Notes: generated by a model from the letters alone, not told the origin. DNA of 64,000 bases from Clostridiales bacterium UBA1770 (GCA_002315325.1 DCGU01000054.1:1-64000), one strand, 5' to 3'; counted from the stretch's first letter, positions 49,391 through 58,309 are shown. Made by a program: numbers and translations.

Positions 49391-49451
49391 AATAACCTCC
49401 AGAATATATTACAAAACAATAAACAATGAAATGCGGTCGGCGCCATACGCG

Positions 49452-50303
49452 TTAATCGTACTTTTGCGCGCGCAGGCGCAGGCGGCCGCGGCGATTGGGA
49501 TCGCCGATTTCCAGGACCTTATATTTACCGGGGCCGTGTGCCCCTTTTTCACGGGCCAGTACTCCGCCGCCGTGTACCGTAATCGTACAGGGAACGGGGA
49601 TGGTCAAATCGTTATCCGTCACGGTTTGGTAGTTGACCTCTACCCTGCCCGCCGAAACGGCCTTTTGCGCAACGTCGCGGCTGAAGCCGCAAAGCGCTGC
49701 CGTCACACAGTCAAGGCGCGGTGAAGCAACGGTATCCGCAATATCGATAAAATGCCGTATCGGCTGATAATTCGCGTCGTAGGGCAGCATAACCGTACGG
49801 ACGGTATCACTGCCGGCCTGCGTCAAATTGTCGCAAATAAACCCGGCAATGCGGGCGGAACAAAACAGCACGGCCGTTTGCGTATCTTCCATCAACAGGT
49901 CACCCAGCGCATCACGCTCGAGTCCCAGGCCCAATACGGCGCCGAGCACGTCGCGGTGGGACAATTCCCTGTATCCGCTGCCGGTGATTTTCAGCATCGT
50001 AATACCGACGTCCTCGTCCTGTGCAAGCGCTGCACAAAGATCGGCGTCGCCGTCGGCAACACGCTCGAGATAATCGGGCAGGCAATACAGCCGCACCCGT
50101 TCTGCCTCGGCATACCCGCCGAACAGTATCCACGTCGATTCACCGGCACCCAGGCGATGCAGTTCCGCGGTGACAGCGGGCACCTCGCCCGGTGTCAAAA
50201 AAGAACCGGCCGCGATGCGGCCGCGGCCGGATGCTTTCAGCAAATCGGATACGCGTTCCGCCACCGAATGCCTGTCACGGCTGACGTCGTTAACGGCAGC
50301 CAC
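49452..50303 (-). CDS. ylmH: YlmH-type S4-domain RNA-binding protein
   Basis: 283 residues. The N-terminal part has AAGSFLTPGEVPAVTAELHRL and ILFGGYAEAERVRLYCLP. The centre has ITGSGYRELSHRDVLGAVLGLGLERDALGDL, diagnostic for YlmH. A C-terminal S4 domain (LDCVTAALCGFSRDVAQKAVSAGRVEVNYQ) follows. In Firmicutes YlmH is encoded beside division genes and has been linked to ribosome rescue. I place the start at GTG 50303, with GGAGG 6 bases upstream; a TTG at 50333 has no properly spaced site. It follows sepF by 47 bases. Confidence 0.9.
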   Translation of the reverse strand: MAAVNDVSRDRHSVAERVSDLLKASGRGRIAAGSFLTPGEVPAVTAELHRLGAGESTWILFGGYAEAERVRLYCLPDYLERVADGDADLCAALAQDEDVGITMLKITGSGYRELSHRDVLGAVLGLGLERDALGDLLMEDTQTAVLFCSARIAGFICDNLTQAGSDTVRTVMLPYDANYQPIRHFIDIADTVASPRLDCVTAALCGFSRDVAQKAVSAGRVEVNYQTVTDNDLTIPVPCTITVHGGGVLAREKGAHGPGKYKVLEIGDPNRRGRLRLRAQKYD

Positions 50304-50350
50304 GGCATGCCTCCACGTGCGGAGCGTAATCAATCCTGCTCATCGTTCAA

Positions 50351-50767
50351 TCAGTTCTTTTGTTTGTCACCGGCCATCAGTTCGCCGATGTCAACACCGT
50401 TGGGGGCAACGATAAACGTGCCGTTATTCATGCGTTCCAACTTACCGCCCAATACGTGAACCACACCGGCCAGGAAATCAATCAGGCGCATGGATGAATC
50501 GGAAGGCAGTTCACTGATATCCAGCACGACGATACATTTTTTCATCACCTCGTCGGCGATATCGATGGCTTCTTTATGGCTCTTCGGGCTGAAGAGCTTC
50601 AGGTTAACGGAGGAACCTTTTCCCGTAGAATACGTGGGATACACTGTCGGTTGTGACGCCGGCACGTCGTCGGGATCGTTCAGCGCCGGCAATTCGTCAC
50701 TGCCGTAGTCTATCGTTTCCTGGTCGTCCATCGGCTGGGGTTTCCCGAATTTTTTAAGTAAAGACAT
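50351..50767 (-). CDS. sepF: Cell division protein SepF
   Basis: 138 residues. An N-terminal amphipathic membrane-binding stretch (MSLLKKFGKPQ), an acidic linker, and a C-terminal SepF domain with FSPKSHKEAIDIADEVMKKCIVVLDISEL, RLIDFLAGVVHVLGGKLERMNNGTFIVAPNGVDI. SepF bundles FtsZ filaments and ties them to the membrane. ATG 50767 is preferred over the one two codons earlier because GGAGG then sits at 9 bases. Confidence 0.96.
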   Translation of the reverse strand: MSLLKKFGKPQPMDDQETIDYGSDELPALNDPDDVPASQPTVYPTYSTGKGSSVNLKLFSPKSHKEAIDIADEVMKKCIVVLDISELPSDSSMRLIDFLAGVVHVLGGKLERMNNGTFIVAPNGVDIGELMAGDKQKN

Positions 50768-50828
50768 AGTCATTGTCCTCCGTCACGTCATTTCGTCCGT
50801 GCCGCCGTTCCGTTTCCCGCCAATACCG

Positions 50829-51533
50829 TCAGCTGACGGCATCGGGTTGCGGAGCAAACAGGCCTCTGCCGACGCGCACCATCGTGGCGCCGCAGGCAAT
50901 TGCCTCTTCAAAACTGTCTGACATTCCCATCGACAGCACAGGCTCTATATTATTATGCAGTTTTTTACACCAAATGTCAATACTTAAGTTATAAGTTTGC
51001 GTAAAATATGGGATATAATCGCGTTTTTCGGGGCATTTCGGCGCCATCGTCATAAAACCGCAAAGCCGCAAATGCGGATATCGGGAAAGCCCCGCGCAAA
51101 AATCGGCGGCGTCCTCGGGGAGCAAACCGCCCTTATCCGCTTCCCTGCCGCAATTGATTTCCGCCAACACGTCCACGGTACGGCCGATGCGCGCCGCCTG
51201 CCGGTCGATTTCTGCGGCAAGCCGCTCCGAATCCAGGGAATGAATCATCGTGACTTTATCAATGACGTATTTCACTTTGTTGGTTTGCAAACTGCCGATA
51301 AAATGCAGGGGTTTGGCACGATAGGCAGGATCCGGCCAACGCGCCAGCAGCTGCTGGACGCGGTTTTCACCGAAGCCGTCGACGTCGGTGTTTTCCATTT
51401 CGCGCAGCGTTTCATCCGACGCGTATTTCACGGCGGCCAGCAGCGTAATATCCTGCGGATTGCGGCCCGCCGCGCGTGCCGCCGCTTCAATCCGCTGCCG
51501 TACCCCGGCAACGTTTTGCATAATTTGTGTCAT
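50829..51533 (-). CDS. yggS: PLP homeostasis protein (YggS/PROSC family)
   Basis: 234 residues, TIM-barrel of the alanine racemase N-terminal type. The PLP lysine is in ITLLAAVKYAS. Other marks are FGENRVQQL, HFIGSLQTNKVKYVID, and a C-terminal LSMGMSDSFEEAIACGATMVRVGRGLFA for phosphate binding. Family members bind pyridoxal phosphate without clear enzyme activity and buffer free PLP. It stands directly before sepF, as in many Firmicutes division clusters. Confidence 0.95.
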   Translation of the reverse strand: MTQIMQNVAGVRQRIEAAARAAGRNPQDITLLAAVKYASDETLREMENTDVDGFGENRVQQLLARWPDPAYRAKPLHFIGSLQTNKVKYVIDKVTMIHSLDSERLAAEIDRQAARIGRTVDVLAEINCGREADKGGLLPEDAADFCAGLSRYPHLRLCGFMTMAPKCPEKRDYIPYFTQTYNLSIDIWCKKLHNNIEPVLSMGMSDSFEEAIACGATMVRVGRGLFAPQPDAVS

Positions 51534-51577
51534 ATACGAGCCTCTTTTGCGTTTCCTTTTGCGTTTTTTTGCTATTC

Positions 51578-52837
51578 TTACGACAACACTTTACCGTTGT
51601 AGAGATTTTTACCGCACGTGATCAGCATATCCGTTGCGGCCAGATAAGAATAAACGGTTGCCTTTTCGGGTTCCGTATCTTTGACGGAAACCAAGACGTA
51701 GTCGGGGCCATTGGCAAGCGATGCAATTCTGCGGAAGTACACCGTGCCGCCGCGCAAAATAAAGACGCCCCATTCGCCGTCATACCGAACGACGGCATCC
51801 GACGGGATGCGGTACCCCGTTTTCTCACCAACAGCCACCGAAACGGTTTGTTCCCTTTCGTAATCGAATCCGTCGGGCTGACGGCTGCAGGCAAAGACGA
51901 GCAGCGCGTCTTCTTCGGACAGGTTGATGCGCTCCAGCGTCATCGGCAGCGTGATGCCGTCCGCGGTCAGCGTCACGGCGTAAGACTTCCCGACCGTGAA
52001 AACGGATGCATCCTGCGGCGACGTCGGCAGTGCAAGATACCAAACCGTGCCGAATACCATTTTGCCGACGCAATCGGCGCCGATTGTCGTTTTTTCGTTT
52101 GTCAAAACGTCCTGCAGTGCCGCCGCCGTCATGGTTTCCAGGCGGGCGGGATACAGAACCGATTCGTAACCGTCACAGGCGGAAGCACTCCAGTAATAGC
52201 CGCTGCGTCCCTGCAGTGAAGTGCCCGTTACACAATAGCCGCAGGCAGACAGCAGTTCCCGCTTGGCGTCTTCCACCATCTCAATTTGCTTTTCATACGT
52301 CGTGCCCGCCGTCAGTCGTTTCATACGGTTGAGCAGCGTCAGCCATTGTTTTTGCTGCGTTTGCAAAACGGCAACGTCCCCTGCCTGTTCGGCATCGACA
52401 AAGGAGGAATAGGCAAGATATACGCCCTCCCGCAAGGTCGGGAGCGTTGAAAGTGACGAGGAACCAACCGCACTGTATAAGTCTGACAGGGCCGTGTCAA
52501 AAATGCGAAGTTGTTCGCGCACGCCGGCCGCATTGCCGACGTCGACGCTCGGATAAATGCAATAGATTTCACTGTCGGCGGCGACCTTTTCACCGTCCTC
52601 GACAAGTTCGTACAACAGCCCCGTGGCCGACGCCTGCAGAACCGTTTCCTGTCGAATGACCGTGCCGCGCCCCGTCACGGTTGTGACAACCCTTGAGGTG
52701 ACGAGCTCGTTGGTATCCACGTTGGCCGTATGGGGAATCACCATTTGAAATAAGACGGCCGCAAACACAAAAAGGAGCACGGCTGCAAAGACGTACGATG
52801 CGATATTTCGTTGTCGATTGACGGGATTATGCCGCAT
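51578..52837 (-). CDS. HlyD-like membrane-anchored protein of the sepF cluster
   Basis: 419 residues. One N-terminal membrane helix (about 12-32), then an outside region with a lipoyl/barrel-sandwich-like half (GRGTVIRQETVLQASATGLLYELVEDGEKVAADSEIYCIYP), a helical hairpin (about 100-190), and a second beta part ending in YRIPSDAVVRYDGEWGVFILRGGTVYFRRI. This is the HlyD/membrane-fusion layout, yet no export ATPase or permease is near. A HlyD-like gene precedes yggS-sepF in other Clostridia too, so a role in envelope growth or division seems more likely than export. GGGAGG precedes ATG. Confidence 0.82.
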   Translation of the reverse strand: MRHNPVNRQRNIASYVFAAVLLFVFAAVLFQMVIPHTANVDTNELVTSRVVTTVTGRGTVIRQETVLQASATGLLYELVEDGEKVAADSEIYCIYPSVDVGNAAGVREQLRIFDTALSDLYSAVGSSSLSTLPTLREGVYLAYSSFVDAEQAGDVAVLQTQQKQWLTLLNRMKRLTAGTTYEKQIEMVEDAKRELLSACGYCVTGTSLQGRSGYYWSASACDGYESVLYPARLETMTAAALQDVLTNEKTTIGADCVGKMVFGTVWYLALPTSPQDASVFTVGKSYAVTLTADGITLPMTLERINLSEEDALLVFACSRQPDGFDYEREQTVSVAVGEKTGYRIPSDAVVRYDGEWGVFILRGGTVYFRRIASLANGPDYVLVSVKDTEPEKATVYSYLAATDMLITCGKNLYNGKVLS

Positions 52838-52883
52838 ACCGTTCTGCCCTCCCTTTTCGTTCTCGTTACCCTTATTTTTTCGT

Positions 52884-53858
52884 TTACCGTGCGGCGTTTA
52901 CGATGGCAAGCGCCTGCTCCAAAAGCGCGTCGGTTGACGCCTGCGTGCCATTTTCATCCACGGTAATCCAATGCACGTAGTCCTTAGCCGAAAACCACGT
53001 CATTTGCCGCTTGGCATAACGGCGCGTGGCCTGTTTGAGTTCTTCGACAGCCTGTTCCTGCGTTTCCTGTCCGTGAATATACCCCAGCAATTCTTTATAG
53101 CCGATGGCCTGTGCTGCCGTCGCATTGGCGGCAAAAACGCCCGCCTCGTCCAGCCGGCGCGTTTCGTCCGGCAAGCCCTGCGCCATCATGGCATCCACGC
53201 GGGCATTGATGCGCGCATACAGCAAATCCCGATTGTCATAGCGCAGCCCGATAACGGCCGTGCGGTAGGGCGACGGCACTGTGCGTGACGCCGCATCCCA
53301 TTCGGTTTTGGTTTTACCGGTCAGGCGGTATATTTCAATGGCGCGCAAAACGCGCTTGGTATTATTGGGATGAACGGCAGCAGCTGCGGCCGGATCGAGT
53401 GAAGCCAAAAGGGCGTGCAGGCCGTCCGGTCCGTGCGCCGCAAGATAGGCTTCCAATTCGTGACGCAGGGCGTCGTCCGTTTTGGTTTCTTCAAACGGGG
53501 CGCCGCGCAAAAAGGCGTCGAGATACAGCCCGGTGCCGCCGCAAAACAGCGGCAGTGCCCCGCGCGAAAGAACGTCCTGCACCGCCTTTTCCGCATCGGC
53601 AACGTAGGCCGCGCAGGAATAGGGTGCCGTCGGTTCGATACAGTCAAACAGATGGTGCGGTACGCTCCCCTGCTCCTCTTTGGTCGGTGCCGCCGTACCG
53701 ATCGGCATACCGCGGTAAATCTGCATGGAATCGCAGCAGATGACCTCGGCGCCGAGCGCCCGTGCCAGGCGGACGGACAGGGCAGTTTTGCCGCAGGCGG
53801 TAGGACCGACAACGGCAAGAATCAGCGGTTTATTGTTATCGTTTTGCAGCGTCGTCAT
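52884..53858 (-). CDS. miaA: tRNA dimethylallyltransferase
   Basis: 324 residues. It adds the isopentenyl group to A37 of tRNA. The P-loop is [18 protein letters not shown], followed by [19 protein letters not shown] and the [10 protein letters not shown] block. [13 protein letters not shown] and [11 protein letters not shown] also fit. ATG 53858 overlaps the queA stop by 4 bases (ATGA). Its product is the substrate of MiaB, encoded at 36094-37518. Confidence 0.97.
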   Translation of the reverse strand: MTTLQNDNNKPLILAVVGPTACGKTALSVRLARALGAEVICCDSMQIYRGMPIGTAAPTKEEQGSVPHHLFDCIEPTAPYSCAAYVADAEKAVQDVLSRGALPLFCGGTGLYLDAFLRGAPFEETKTDDALRHELEAYLAAHGPDGLHALLASLDPAAAAAVHPNNTKRVLRAIEIYRLTGKTKTEWDAASRTVPSPYRTAVIGLRYDNRDLLYARINARVDAMMAQGLPDETRRLDEAGVFAANATAAQAIGYKELLGYIHGQETQEQAVEELKQATRRYAKRQMTWFSAKDYVHWITVDENGTQASTDALLEQALAIVNAAR

Positions 53859-54931
53859 ACCATCAGGGTCGCGTCGCCGAAGGAGAAGAAGCGGTACTTC
53901 ATCTCAACGGCCGTCCGATAGGCGGCCAGCATGGCGTCGCGGTTATAAAAAGCGGATACCAGCATCAAAAGCGTGCTTTGCGGCAGGTGGAAGTTGGTAA
54001 TGAGCGCATCGGTTGCCTTAAATTTATACCCGGGATAAATGAAGATGCCGGTATCGGCATCCATGGCGTGCACGATGCCGTTGTCATCCGAAACGGATTC
54101 CAGCGTACGGCAGGACGTCGTACCGACGCAGATGACTCTGCCGCCGGCAGCACGGCGCGCATTGATGAGGTCGGCCGTTTCCTGCGACACGGAGATATAC
54201 TCGGTGTGCATCACGTGCTCGGCAATCTTATCCTCTTTGACGGGGCGGAACGTACCCAGTCCCACGTGCAGCATAACGGGCGCCACGGCGATGCCCTTCT
54301 CCCGAATGCGGTCAAGCAGTTCGGGGGTAAAATGCAGGCCGGCCGTCGGTGCGGCAGCGGAGCCCTCGGTCTTGGCATAGACCGTTTGGTAACGGTCCTT
54401 TTCTTTGAGCGTTTCTTTGATATACGGCGGGAGCGGCATGGTGCCGATTTCATTGAGCACCTCGAACACGTTTCTGTATTTGCTCCTGTCATAGGAGAAA
54501 TGAATGAGACGGTTGCCCTCTTCCACGATGGCAGTGACTTCCCCCTGCAGGATGCCGTTGCCGAACGTCATTTTGTTGCCGATGCGGGCGTGTTTGCCGG
54601 GTTTGACCAGCGTTTCCCACACGTCGGTTTCGTGCTGACGCAGCAGCAGCAGTTCGATTTTGGCTTCCGGCCGGTCGGTAAGGACGCCGTACAGGCGCGC
54701 CGGAATGACCTTGGAGTTATTGACGACCAACACGTCACCGGGATTGAGATAATCGATGACGTCATAAAAATGCTTATGTTCAATCACGCCCGTGTCGCGG
54801 TGAATGACCATCAATCGCGATTCATCGCGCACCTCGGCCGGGTGCTGCGCAATCAGTTCCTCGGGCAGATTATAATCAAAATCCTGCGTCCGCAAATCGG
54901 TTTGCGGCGTTTCGTTGTGAATAACGTTCAT
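53855..54931 (-). CDS. queA: S-adenosylmethionine:tRNA ribosyltransferase-isomerase
   Basis: 358 residues. QueA turns preQ1-tRNA into epoxyqueuosine-tRNA using the ribose of SAM. Family blocks: [82 protein letters not shown], and [23 protein letters not shown] precedes ATG. It heads an eleven-gene operon that runs to 43761. Confidence 0.97.
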   Translation of the reverse strand: MNVIHNETPQTDLRTQDFDYNLPEELIAQHPAEVRDESRLMVIHRDTGVIEHKHFYDVIDYLNPGDVLVVNNSKVIPARLYGVLTDRPEAKIELLLLRQHETDVWETLVKPGKHARIGNKMTFGNGILQGEVTAIVEEGNRLIHFSYDRSKYRNVFEVLNEIGTMPLPPYIKETLKEKDRYQTVYAKTEGSAAAPTAGLHFTPELLDRIREKGIAVAPVMLHVGLGTFRPVKEDKIAEHVMHTEYISVSQETADLINARRAAGGRVICVGTTSCRTLESVSDDNGIVHAMDADTGIFIYPGYKFKATDALITNFHLPQSTLLMLVSAFYNRDAMLAAYRTAVEMKYRFFSFGDATLMV

Positions 54932-54972
54932 ATTCGTGACCTCTGTTAAACAAAAATATCCATTATACTATA

Positions 54973-55001
54973 ATTATACTCTATTTATACGCAGAATTCA
55001 A
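54973..55001 (-). promoter_or_regulatory. Promoter of the queA-miaA-sepF-ileS-lspA operon
   Basis: Minus-strand TTGAAT (54996-55001) and TATAAT (54973-54978) are 17 bp apart, 42 bases upstream of the queA start. I see no preQ1 riboswitch in the short leader. Confidence 0.75.
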
Positions 55002-55051
55002 CTGCGCAAAAGTGTCCCTGTGAAATTAACTGAAAAAGATTGCAAAATCAC

Positions 55052-55080
55052 TTGACAAGCGGAAACGATTGTGGTATCAT
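55052..55080 (+). promoter_or_regulatory. Promoter of tRNA-Arg
   Basis: TTGACA (55052-55057) and TATCAT (55075-55080) are 17 bp apart, with TGG before the -10. The -10 ends 17 bases before the tRNA. Confidence 0.8.
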
Positions 55081-55097
55081 ATTATGCGTTCGGAAAT

Positions 55098-55174
55098 GCG
55101 GCATTAGCTCAGCTGGATAGAGTGCCTGGCTACGAACCAGTAGGTCGGGGGTTCGAATCCCTTATGTCGCGCCA
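55098..55174 (+). tRNA. tRNA-Arg (anticodon ACG)
   Basis: 77 bases with encoded CCA. The acceptor stem GCGGCAT pairs with ATGTCGC (one G-U). The D arm has AGCTCAGCTGGATAGAGT, the anticodon loop is CTACGAA (ACG, read as inosine-CG), and the T arm has GGGGGTTCGAATCCC. ACG reads CGU/CGC/CGA codons after deamination. Confidence 0.97.
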
Positions 55175-55219
55175 ACAAAAAACACCTTTTGTCTTTTGAC
55201 AAAAGGTGTTTTTTGTTGG
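55172..55219 (+). terminator. Palindromic terminator fused to the CCA end of tRNA-Arg
   Basis: Bases 55172-55193 pair perfectly with 55198-55219 (22 bp, TTTT loop). The 5' arm begins with the tRNA's own CCA (55172-55174). The 3' arm includes TTTTTT. The design is the same as at tRNA-Leu, with a different stem sequence. Confidence 0.85.
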
Positions 55220-55394
55220 CGAATGAAGCGCGCCTGCAGCGCATGAAAAATGAAGCAGGGCTTCGCCCCGTGAAGCGTGCCTGCGGCACACGGAGAAGTA
55301 ACATTGCGCGCTTCGCTTCATAGCGGCTTTGCCGCTGCTTCATGAAAACCGTAAGGTTTTCGCTTCACGTTTGCGCAGCAAACGCTTCATTGCC
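55220..55394. repeat. Mini-hairpin array after tRNA-Arg
   Basis: A chain of short palindromes separated by TGAAGC or GCTTCAT. Units read GCGC-CTGCA-GCGC (55229-55241), GGGC-TTC-GCCC, GTGCC-TGC-GGCAC (near 55277-55289), GCGGC-TTT-GCCGC (55323-55335), AAAACC-GTAA-GGTTTT (55345-55360), and GTTTGC-GCA-GCAAAC (near 55369-55383). The spacer is TGAAGC in the first half and GCTTCAT in the second. Open frames crossing it are by-products of the repeats. The rest of the gap to fba (55395-55541) holds the fba promoter only. Confidence 0.75.
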
Positions 55395-55467
55395 GGTGTT
55401 GTCATGACGCAGAAAAGCATTTCGTGTATAGAATATCCCGCAACATCAAAAATAATATGCCAAACTA

Positions 55468-55496
55468 TTGACCGATTTTGTGAAAAAAGATATAAT
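55468..55496 (+). promoter_or_regulatory. fba: Promoter of fba
   Basis: TTGACC (55468-55473) and TATAAT (55491-55496) are 17 bp apart. The leader to fba is about 40 bases with TTAGGAGA before ATG. Confidence 0.8.
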
Positions 55497-55541
55497 ATAT
55501 GGGATAGTTTTTATCAAATACAAAATTAGGAGATTTTTGAC

Positions 55542-56501
55542 ATGGCATTAGTTACTACCAAAGAGATGTTCAAAAAAGCCTACGACGGCCACTACGCCAT
55601 CGGTGCTTTTAACATCAACAACATGGAAATCGTGCAGGCCATTACCGAGGCTGCCGGCGAACTGCGTTCCCCCGTTATTCTGCAGGCTTCCGCAGGTGCC
55701 CGCAAGTATGCGAAACCCGCTTATCTGAAGGCATTGGCACAGGCTGCCGTTGAAGACAGCGGTATCGACCTGGCCCTCCACCTGGACCACGGCGCTGACT
55801 TCGAAGTATGCAAGGACTGCATCGACGGTGGTTTCACCTCCGTTATGATCGACGGTTCCCACCATTCCTTCGAGGACAACATCGCCCTGACCAAGAAGGT
55901 TGTTGAATACGCTCACGCTCACGGCGTTGTCGTTGAGGGTGAACTCGGTGTGCTGGCCGGCATCGAAGACGCCGTTTCCTCCGCCACCTCCTCTTACACC
56001 AGACCCGAAGAAGTAGAAGAGTTCGTCACCAAGACCGGTGTTGACTCCCTGGCTATTTCCATCGGTACCAGCCACGGTGCATACAAGTTCACCGCTGCGC
56101 AGTGCACGAGAAACGAAAAAGGCATTTTGGTTCCTCCTCCTCTCCGCTTTGACATTCTGGAGGAAGTTTCCCGTCGTCTGCCCGGTTTCCCGATCGTTCT
56201 GCACGGTGCATCTTCCGTTCCCCAGGAATACGTTGCCGAAATCAACAAGCTCGGCGGTCAGCTGCCGGATGCCGTCGGTATTCCCGAAGAACAGCTGCGC
56301 AAGGCCGCTACTCTGGCTGTCTGCAAGATCAATATCGACTCCGATATTCGTCTGGCCATGACTGCCGGTATCCGCCGCGTATTCAGTGAGAGCCCCTCTA
56401 TCTTCGACCCCCGCGAATACCTCAAGGTTGCCCGCGCAGAGGTTAAGAAGATGGTAGCACATAAGATCAGCGACGTGCTTGGCTCTACCAACACCCTGTA
56501 A
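55542..56501 (+). CDS. fba: Class II fructose-1,6-bisphosphate aldolase
   Basis: 319 residues. Glycolytic cleavage of FBP to DHAP and G3P, zinc dependent. The zinc and catalytic sites are in LALHLDHGADFE, VEGELGVLAG, SIGTSHGAYKF and IVLHGASSVPQEY. The phosphate-binding block is KINIDSDIRLAMTAGIRR. The gene is single, with its own promoter and a strong terminator. Its codon use is markedly biased, as expected for a highly expressed gene. Confidence 0.97.
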   Translation: MALVTTKEMFKKAYDGHYAIGAFNINNMEIVQAITEAAGELRSPVILQASAGARKYAKPAYLKALAQAAVEDSGIDLALHLDHGADFEVCKDCIDGGFTSVMIDGSHHSFEDNIALTKKVVEYAHAHGVVVEGELGVLAGIEDAVSSATSSYTRPEEVEEFVTKTGVDSLAISIGTSHGAYKFTAAQCTRNEKGILVPPPLRFDILEEVSRRLPGFPIVLHGASSVPQEYVAEINKLGGQLPDAVGIPEEQLRKAATLAVCKINIDSDIRLAMTAGIRRVFSESPSIFDPREYLKVARAEVKKMVAHKISDVLGSTNTL

Positions 56502-56529
56502 TTAAAGGACTGTAAAACAGCCTTCAGCA

Positions 56530-56568
56530 AGCGCCGCTTCTATGCTAAATTGAAGCGGCGCTTTTTTT
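56530..56568 (+). terminator. Terminator of fba
   Basis: Bases 56530-56540 pair perfectly with 56552-56562 (11 bp), followed by a run of seven T. It starts 29 bases after the fba stop. Confidence 0.9.
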
Positions 56569-56630
56569 GCGGGAGGGGTGACCCCTTCCCTACGGTGTCC
56601 GGTGTCCGCTGTTCGTCAGCTTCATATGAA

Positions 56631-56660
56631 AAATCCGCTGTGCCGAAGCACAGCGGATTT
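56631..56660 (-). terminator. Terminator of the O-antigen-ligase-like gene
   Basis: Bases 56648-56660 pair perfectly with 56631-56643 (13 bp, 4-base loop). On minus a short T-run and CATATG follow. It lies 10 bases past the stop at 56670. Confidence 0.75.
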
Positions 56661-56669
56661 CTTTTTGTA

Positions 56670-58262
56670 TTATTGTTCTTCCTTTTGTACAGGAGGGATT
56701 TGACTGATGCATTTATCCAACAGACCTGCCATCACCCAATACAGGGGGGTTACCATTGCCAGGGAGAAGCTGAAGAAGGAGTGGCCCAGGTAGCCGACGA
56801 CACCGGCGGCCAGGATAACGGCCATGGGGCAGCGCACAGCTGCCTTGAAGGCACGAATGGCCAGGGCAACGATGAAGGCCAAGTAAATCAGCAGACCCAC
56901 GAAACCGACGCAAACGCCGATCTGCAGGAATTCGTTGTGGGCAAAGTCAACTTCACAATAGGAACCGACGGAGGTGCTGTAATACTCGTTGTAGGGACGG
57001 AAGAGCTCGCACAGGGAGCCGGGACCGCCGCCCAAAATGGGATGCTCGGCCATAATGTGCAATGCGCACTTCCAAATGGCACCGCGCGCACTACCGGCAC
57101 TGTCGGACAAATGCCCGTGCAGCACTTCACTGACCTGCTGCAAAAGGGTATTCGAGCCATGATAACCATACAGGAAAATGAGTCCTGCAATCAGAATCAC
57201 AACCTCGCAAAGCGCCACGATGATGCGCATCATGCGGCGGCAGGGGAACTTTTTGAAATTGAGTTTGGGCAATACGAACCAAACGGCCAGCAAAAGCAGG
57301 CATACAACCCACAAGAAGGCCACTTTTTTACCAAAGCTTACGACCATGCCGTTCGCCGTGTTGTGGAACCAGTAGCTCAACGCAGCCGTACCGGTTAAAA
57401 CGGCGCCGGACAGGGCGGTATTGCAAATTCTCTCTTTGGTTTCCAGCAGGAAGGGCATCGTCAGCGCAAAGGCCAGCAGGATACCGATCTTACTACTGTC
57501 GACGTCAGAGAAAATCTGAATGTAGAGCATCATGGCCATGCCGGGCAGGCAAATGACGCGATATTTGCTCTTCAGCAGTACGGAAGCACAGAACAACGTG
57601 GGCACCGTCATCGCAAGGATGGCGGCGATCATATCGATGTTGCCGACGGTTCCCAAGAACATGGTGTTCCAATAGTTACTGCCGGACGGATACATCAAAT
57701 TGACACCCCAGGACTGCAGGGCACAAATAAAGCCGAACAGCAGCGCCATAATACCGAAGGCGTAAATCAAGCTGTCGGAGGCCTCACCGTACCGTGCGAC
57801 CAGTAAAAAGACGAAGCCGTACATCAAAATGGAAAAGAGCCCTTCAAAACGGCTGCCGGTCCCCATCCAAATCTGTCCCCCGAATTCCGAGAAGATACCC
57901 GAAATGCAGGCCCAGGCCATATAGCCGAACAGCAAATACTGCGGCCAGGTGGGTTTTTCCGGTTTTTCCAAAAAGCGGATGCGGCGCCATTCCTTATTGA
58001 ACAGGAACAGAGCGCAAACGGCCATTACGAACATGAAGATGGCGGCGGTTGACCAGAACCAGTTGAACTTGGCCGCCGTGATTTTATAATACTTGTTGCT
58101 GTCGTAAAGGAAGGGGAAAATCACCAGTACGAAGAATGCGTACCAACACGTGATCTTTTCAAAAATCGGTTTCTTTTTACGGCGCAGCAAAAGGTCGGTC
58201 GTGACCACGGCATCCGCAGGGAGTGCGGTCACAACGCCCGGAGTCGTCACTTTTTGTTTCAT
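56670..58262 (-). CDS. O-antigen ligase/polymerase-like (Wzy_C family) membrane protein
   Basis: 530 residues with about eleven membrane segments. The Wzy_C signature region is AGSARGAIWKCALHIMAEHPILGGGPGSLCELFRPYNE, followed by FAHNEFLQIGVCVGFVGLLIYL. Family members polymerise or ligate surface glycans, or glycosylate proteins. No other polysaccharide-synthesis genes adjoin, so the glycan is unknown. It is the last gene of an LRR-lipoprotein, cupin, this-gene run, starting 47 bases after the cupin. Confidence 0.88.
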   Translation of the reverse strand: MKQKVTTPGVVTALPADAVVTTDLLLRRKKKPIFEKITCWYAFFVLVIFPFLYDSNKYYKITAAKFNWFWSTAAIFMFVMAVCALFLFNKEWRRIRFLEKPEKPTWPQYLLFGYMAWACISGIFSEFGGQIWMGTGSRFEGLFSILMYGFVFLLVARYGEASDSLIYAFGIMALLFGFICALQSWGVNLMYPSGSNYWNTMFLGTVGNIDMIAAILAMTVPTLFCASVLLKSKYRVICLPGMAMMLYIQIFSDVDSSKIGILLAFALTMPFLLETKERICNTALSGAVLTGTAALSYWFHNTANGMVVSFGKKVAFLWVVCLLLLAVWFVLPKLNFKKFPCRRMMRIIVALCEVVILIAGLIFLYGYHGSNTLLQQVSEVLHGHLSDSAGSARGAIWKCALHIMAEHPILGGGPGSLCELFRPYNEYYSTSVGSYCEVDFAHNEFLQIGVCVGFVGLLIYLAFIVALAIRAFKAAVRCPMAVILAAGVVGYLGHSFFSFSLAMVTPLYWVMAGLLDKCISQIPPVQKEEQ

Positions 58263-58309
58263 TTTATCTTGTTATCCTATCGTTCGTGATATCTGTTTGT
58301 GTCTGACAA

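Noticed and set aside
47480..49429. 649-codon open frame antisense to ileS
   Set aside because: Shadow of ileS; low-complexity translation and no ribosome-binding context.
49391..49451. T-box leader in front of ileS
   Set aside because: The gap is only 61 bases, too short for a T-box, and shows neither the conserved T-box word nor a terminator.
54932..54972. preQ1 riboswitch before queA
   Set aside because: The leader is about 35 bases, A/T-rich, with no C-rich loop or hairpin matching the preQ1 classes.
55104..55343. 79-codon minus-strand open frame across tRNA-Arg and the array
   Set aside because: It is formed by the tRNA gene, its palindrome and repeat units read backwards; it has no ribosome-binding site.
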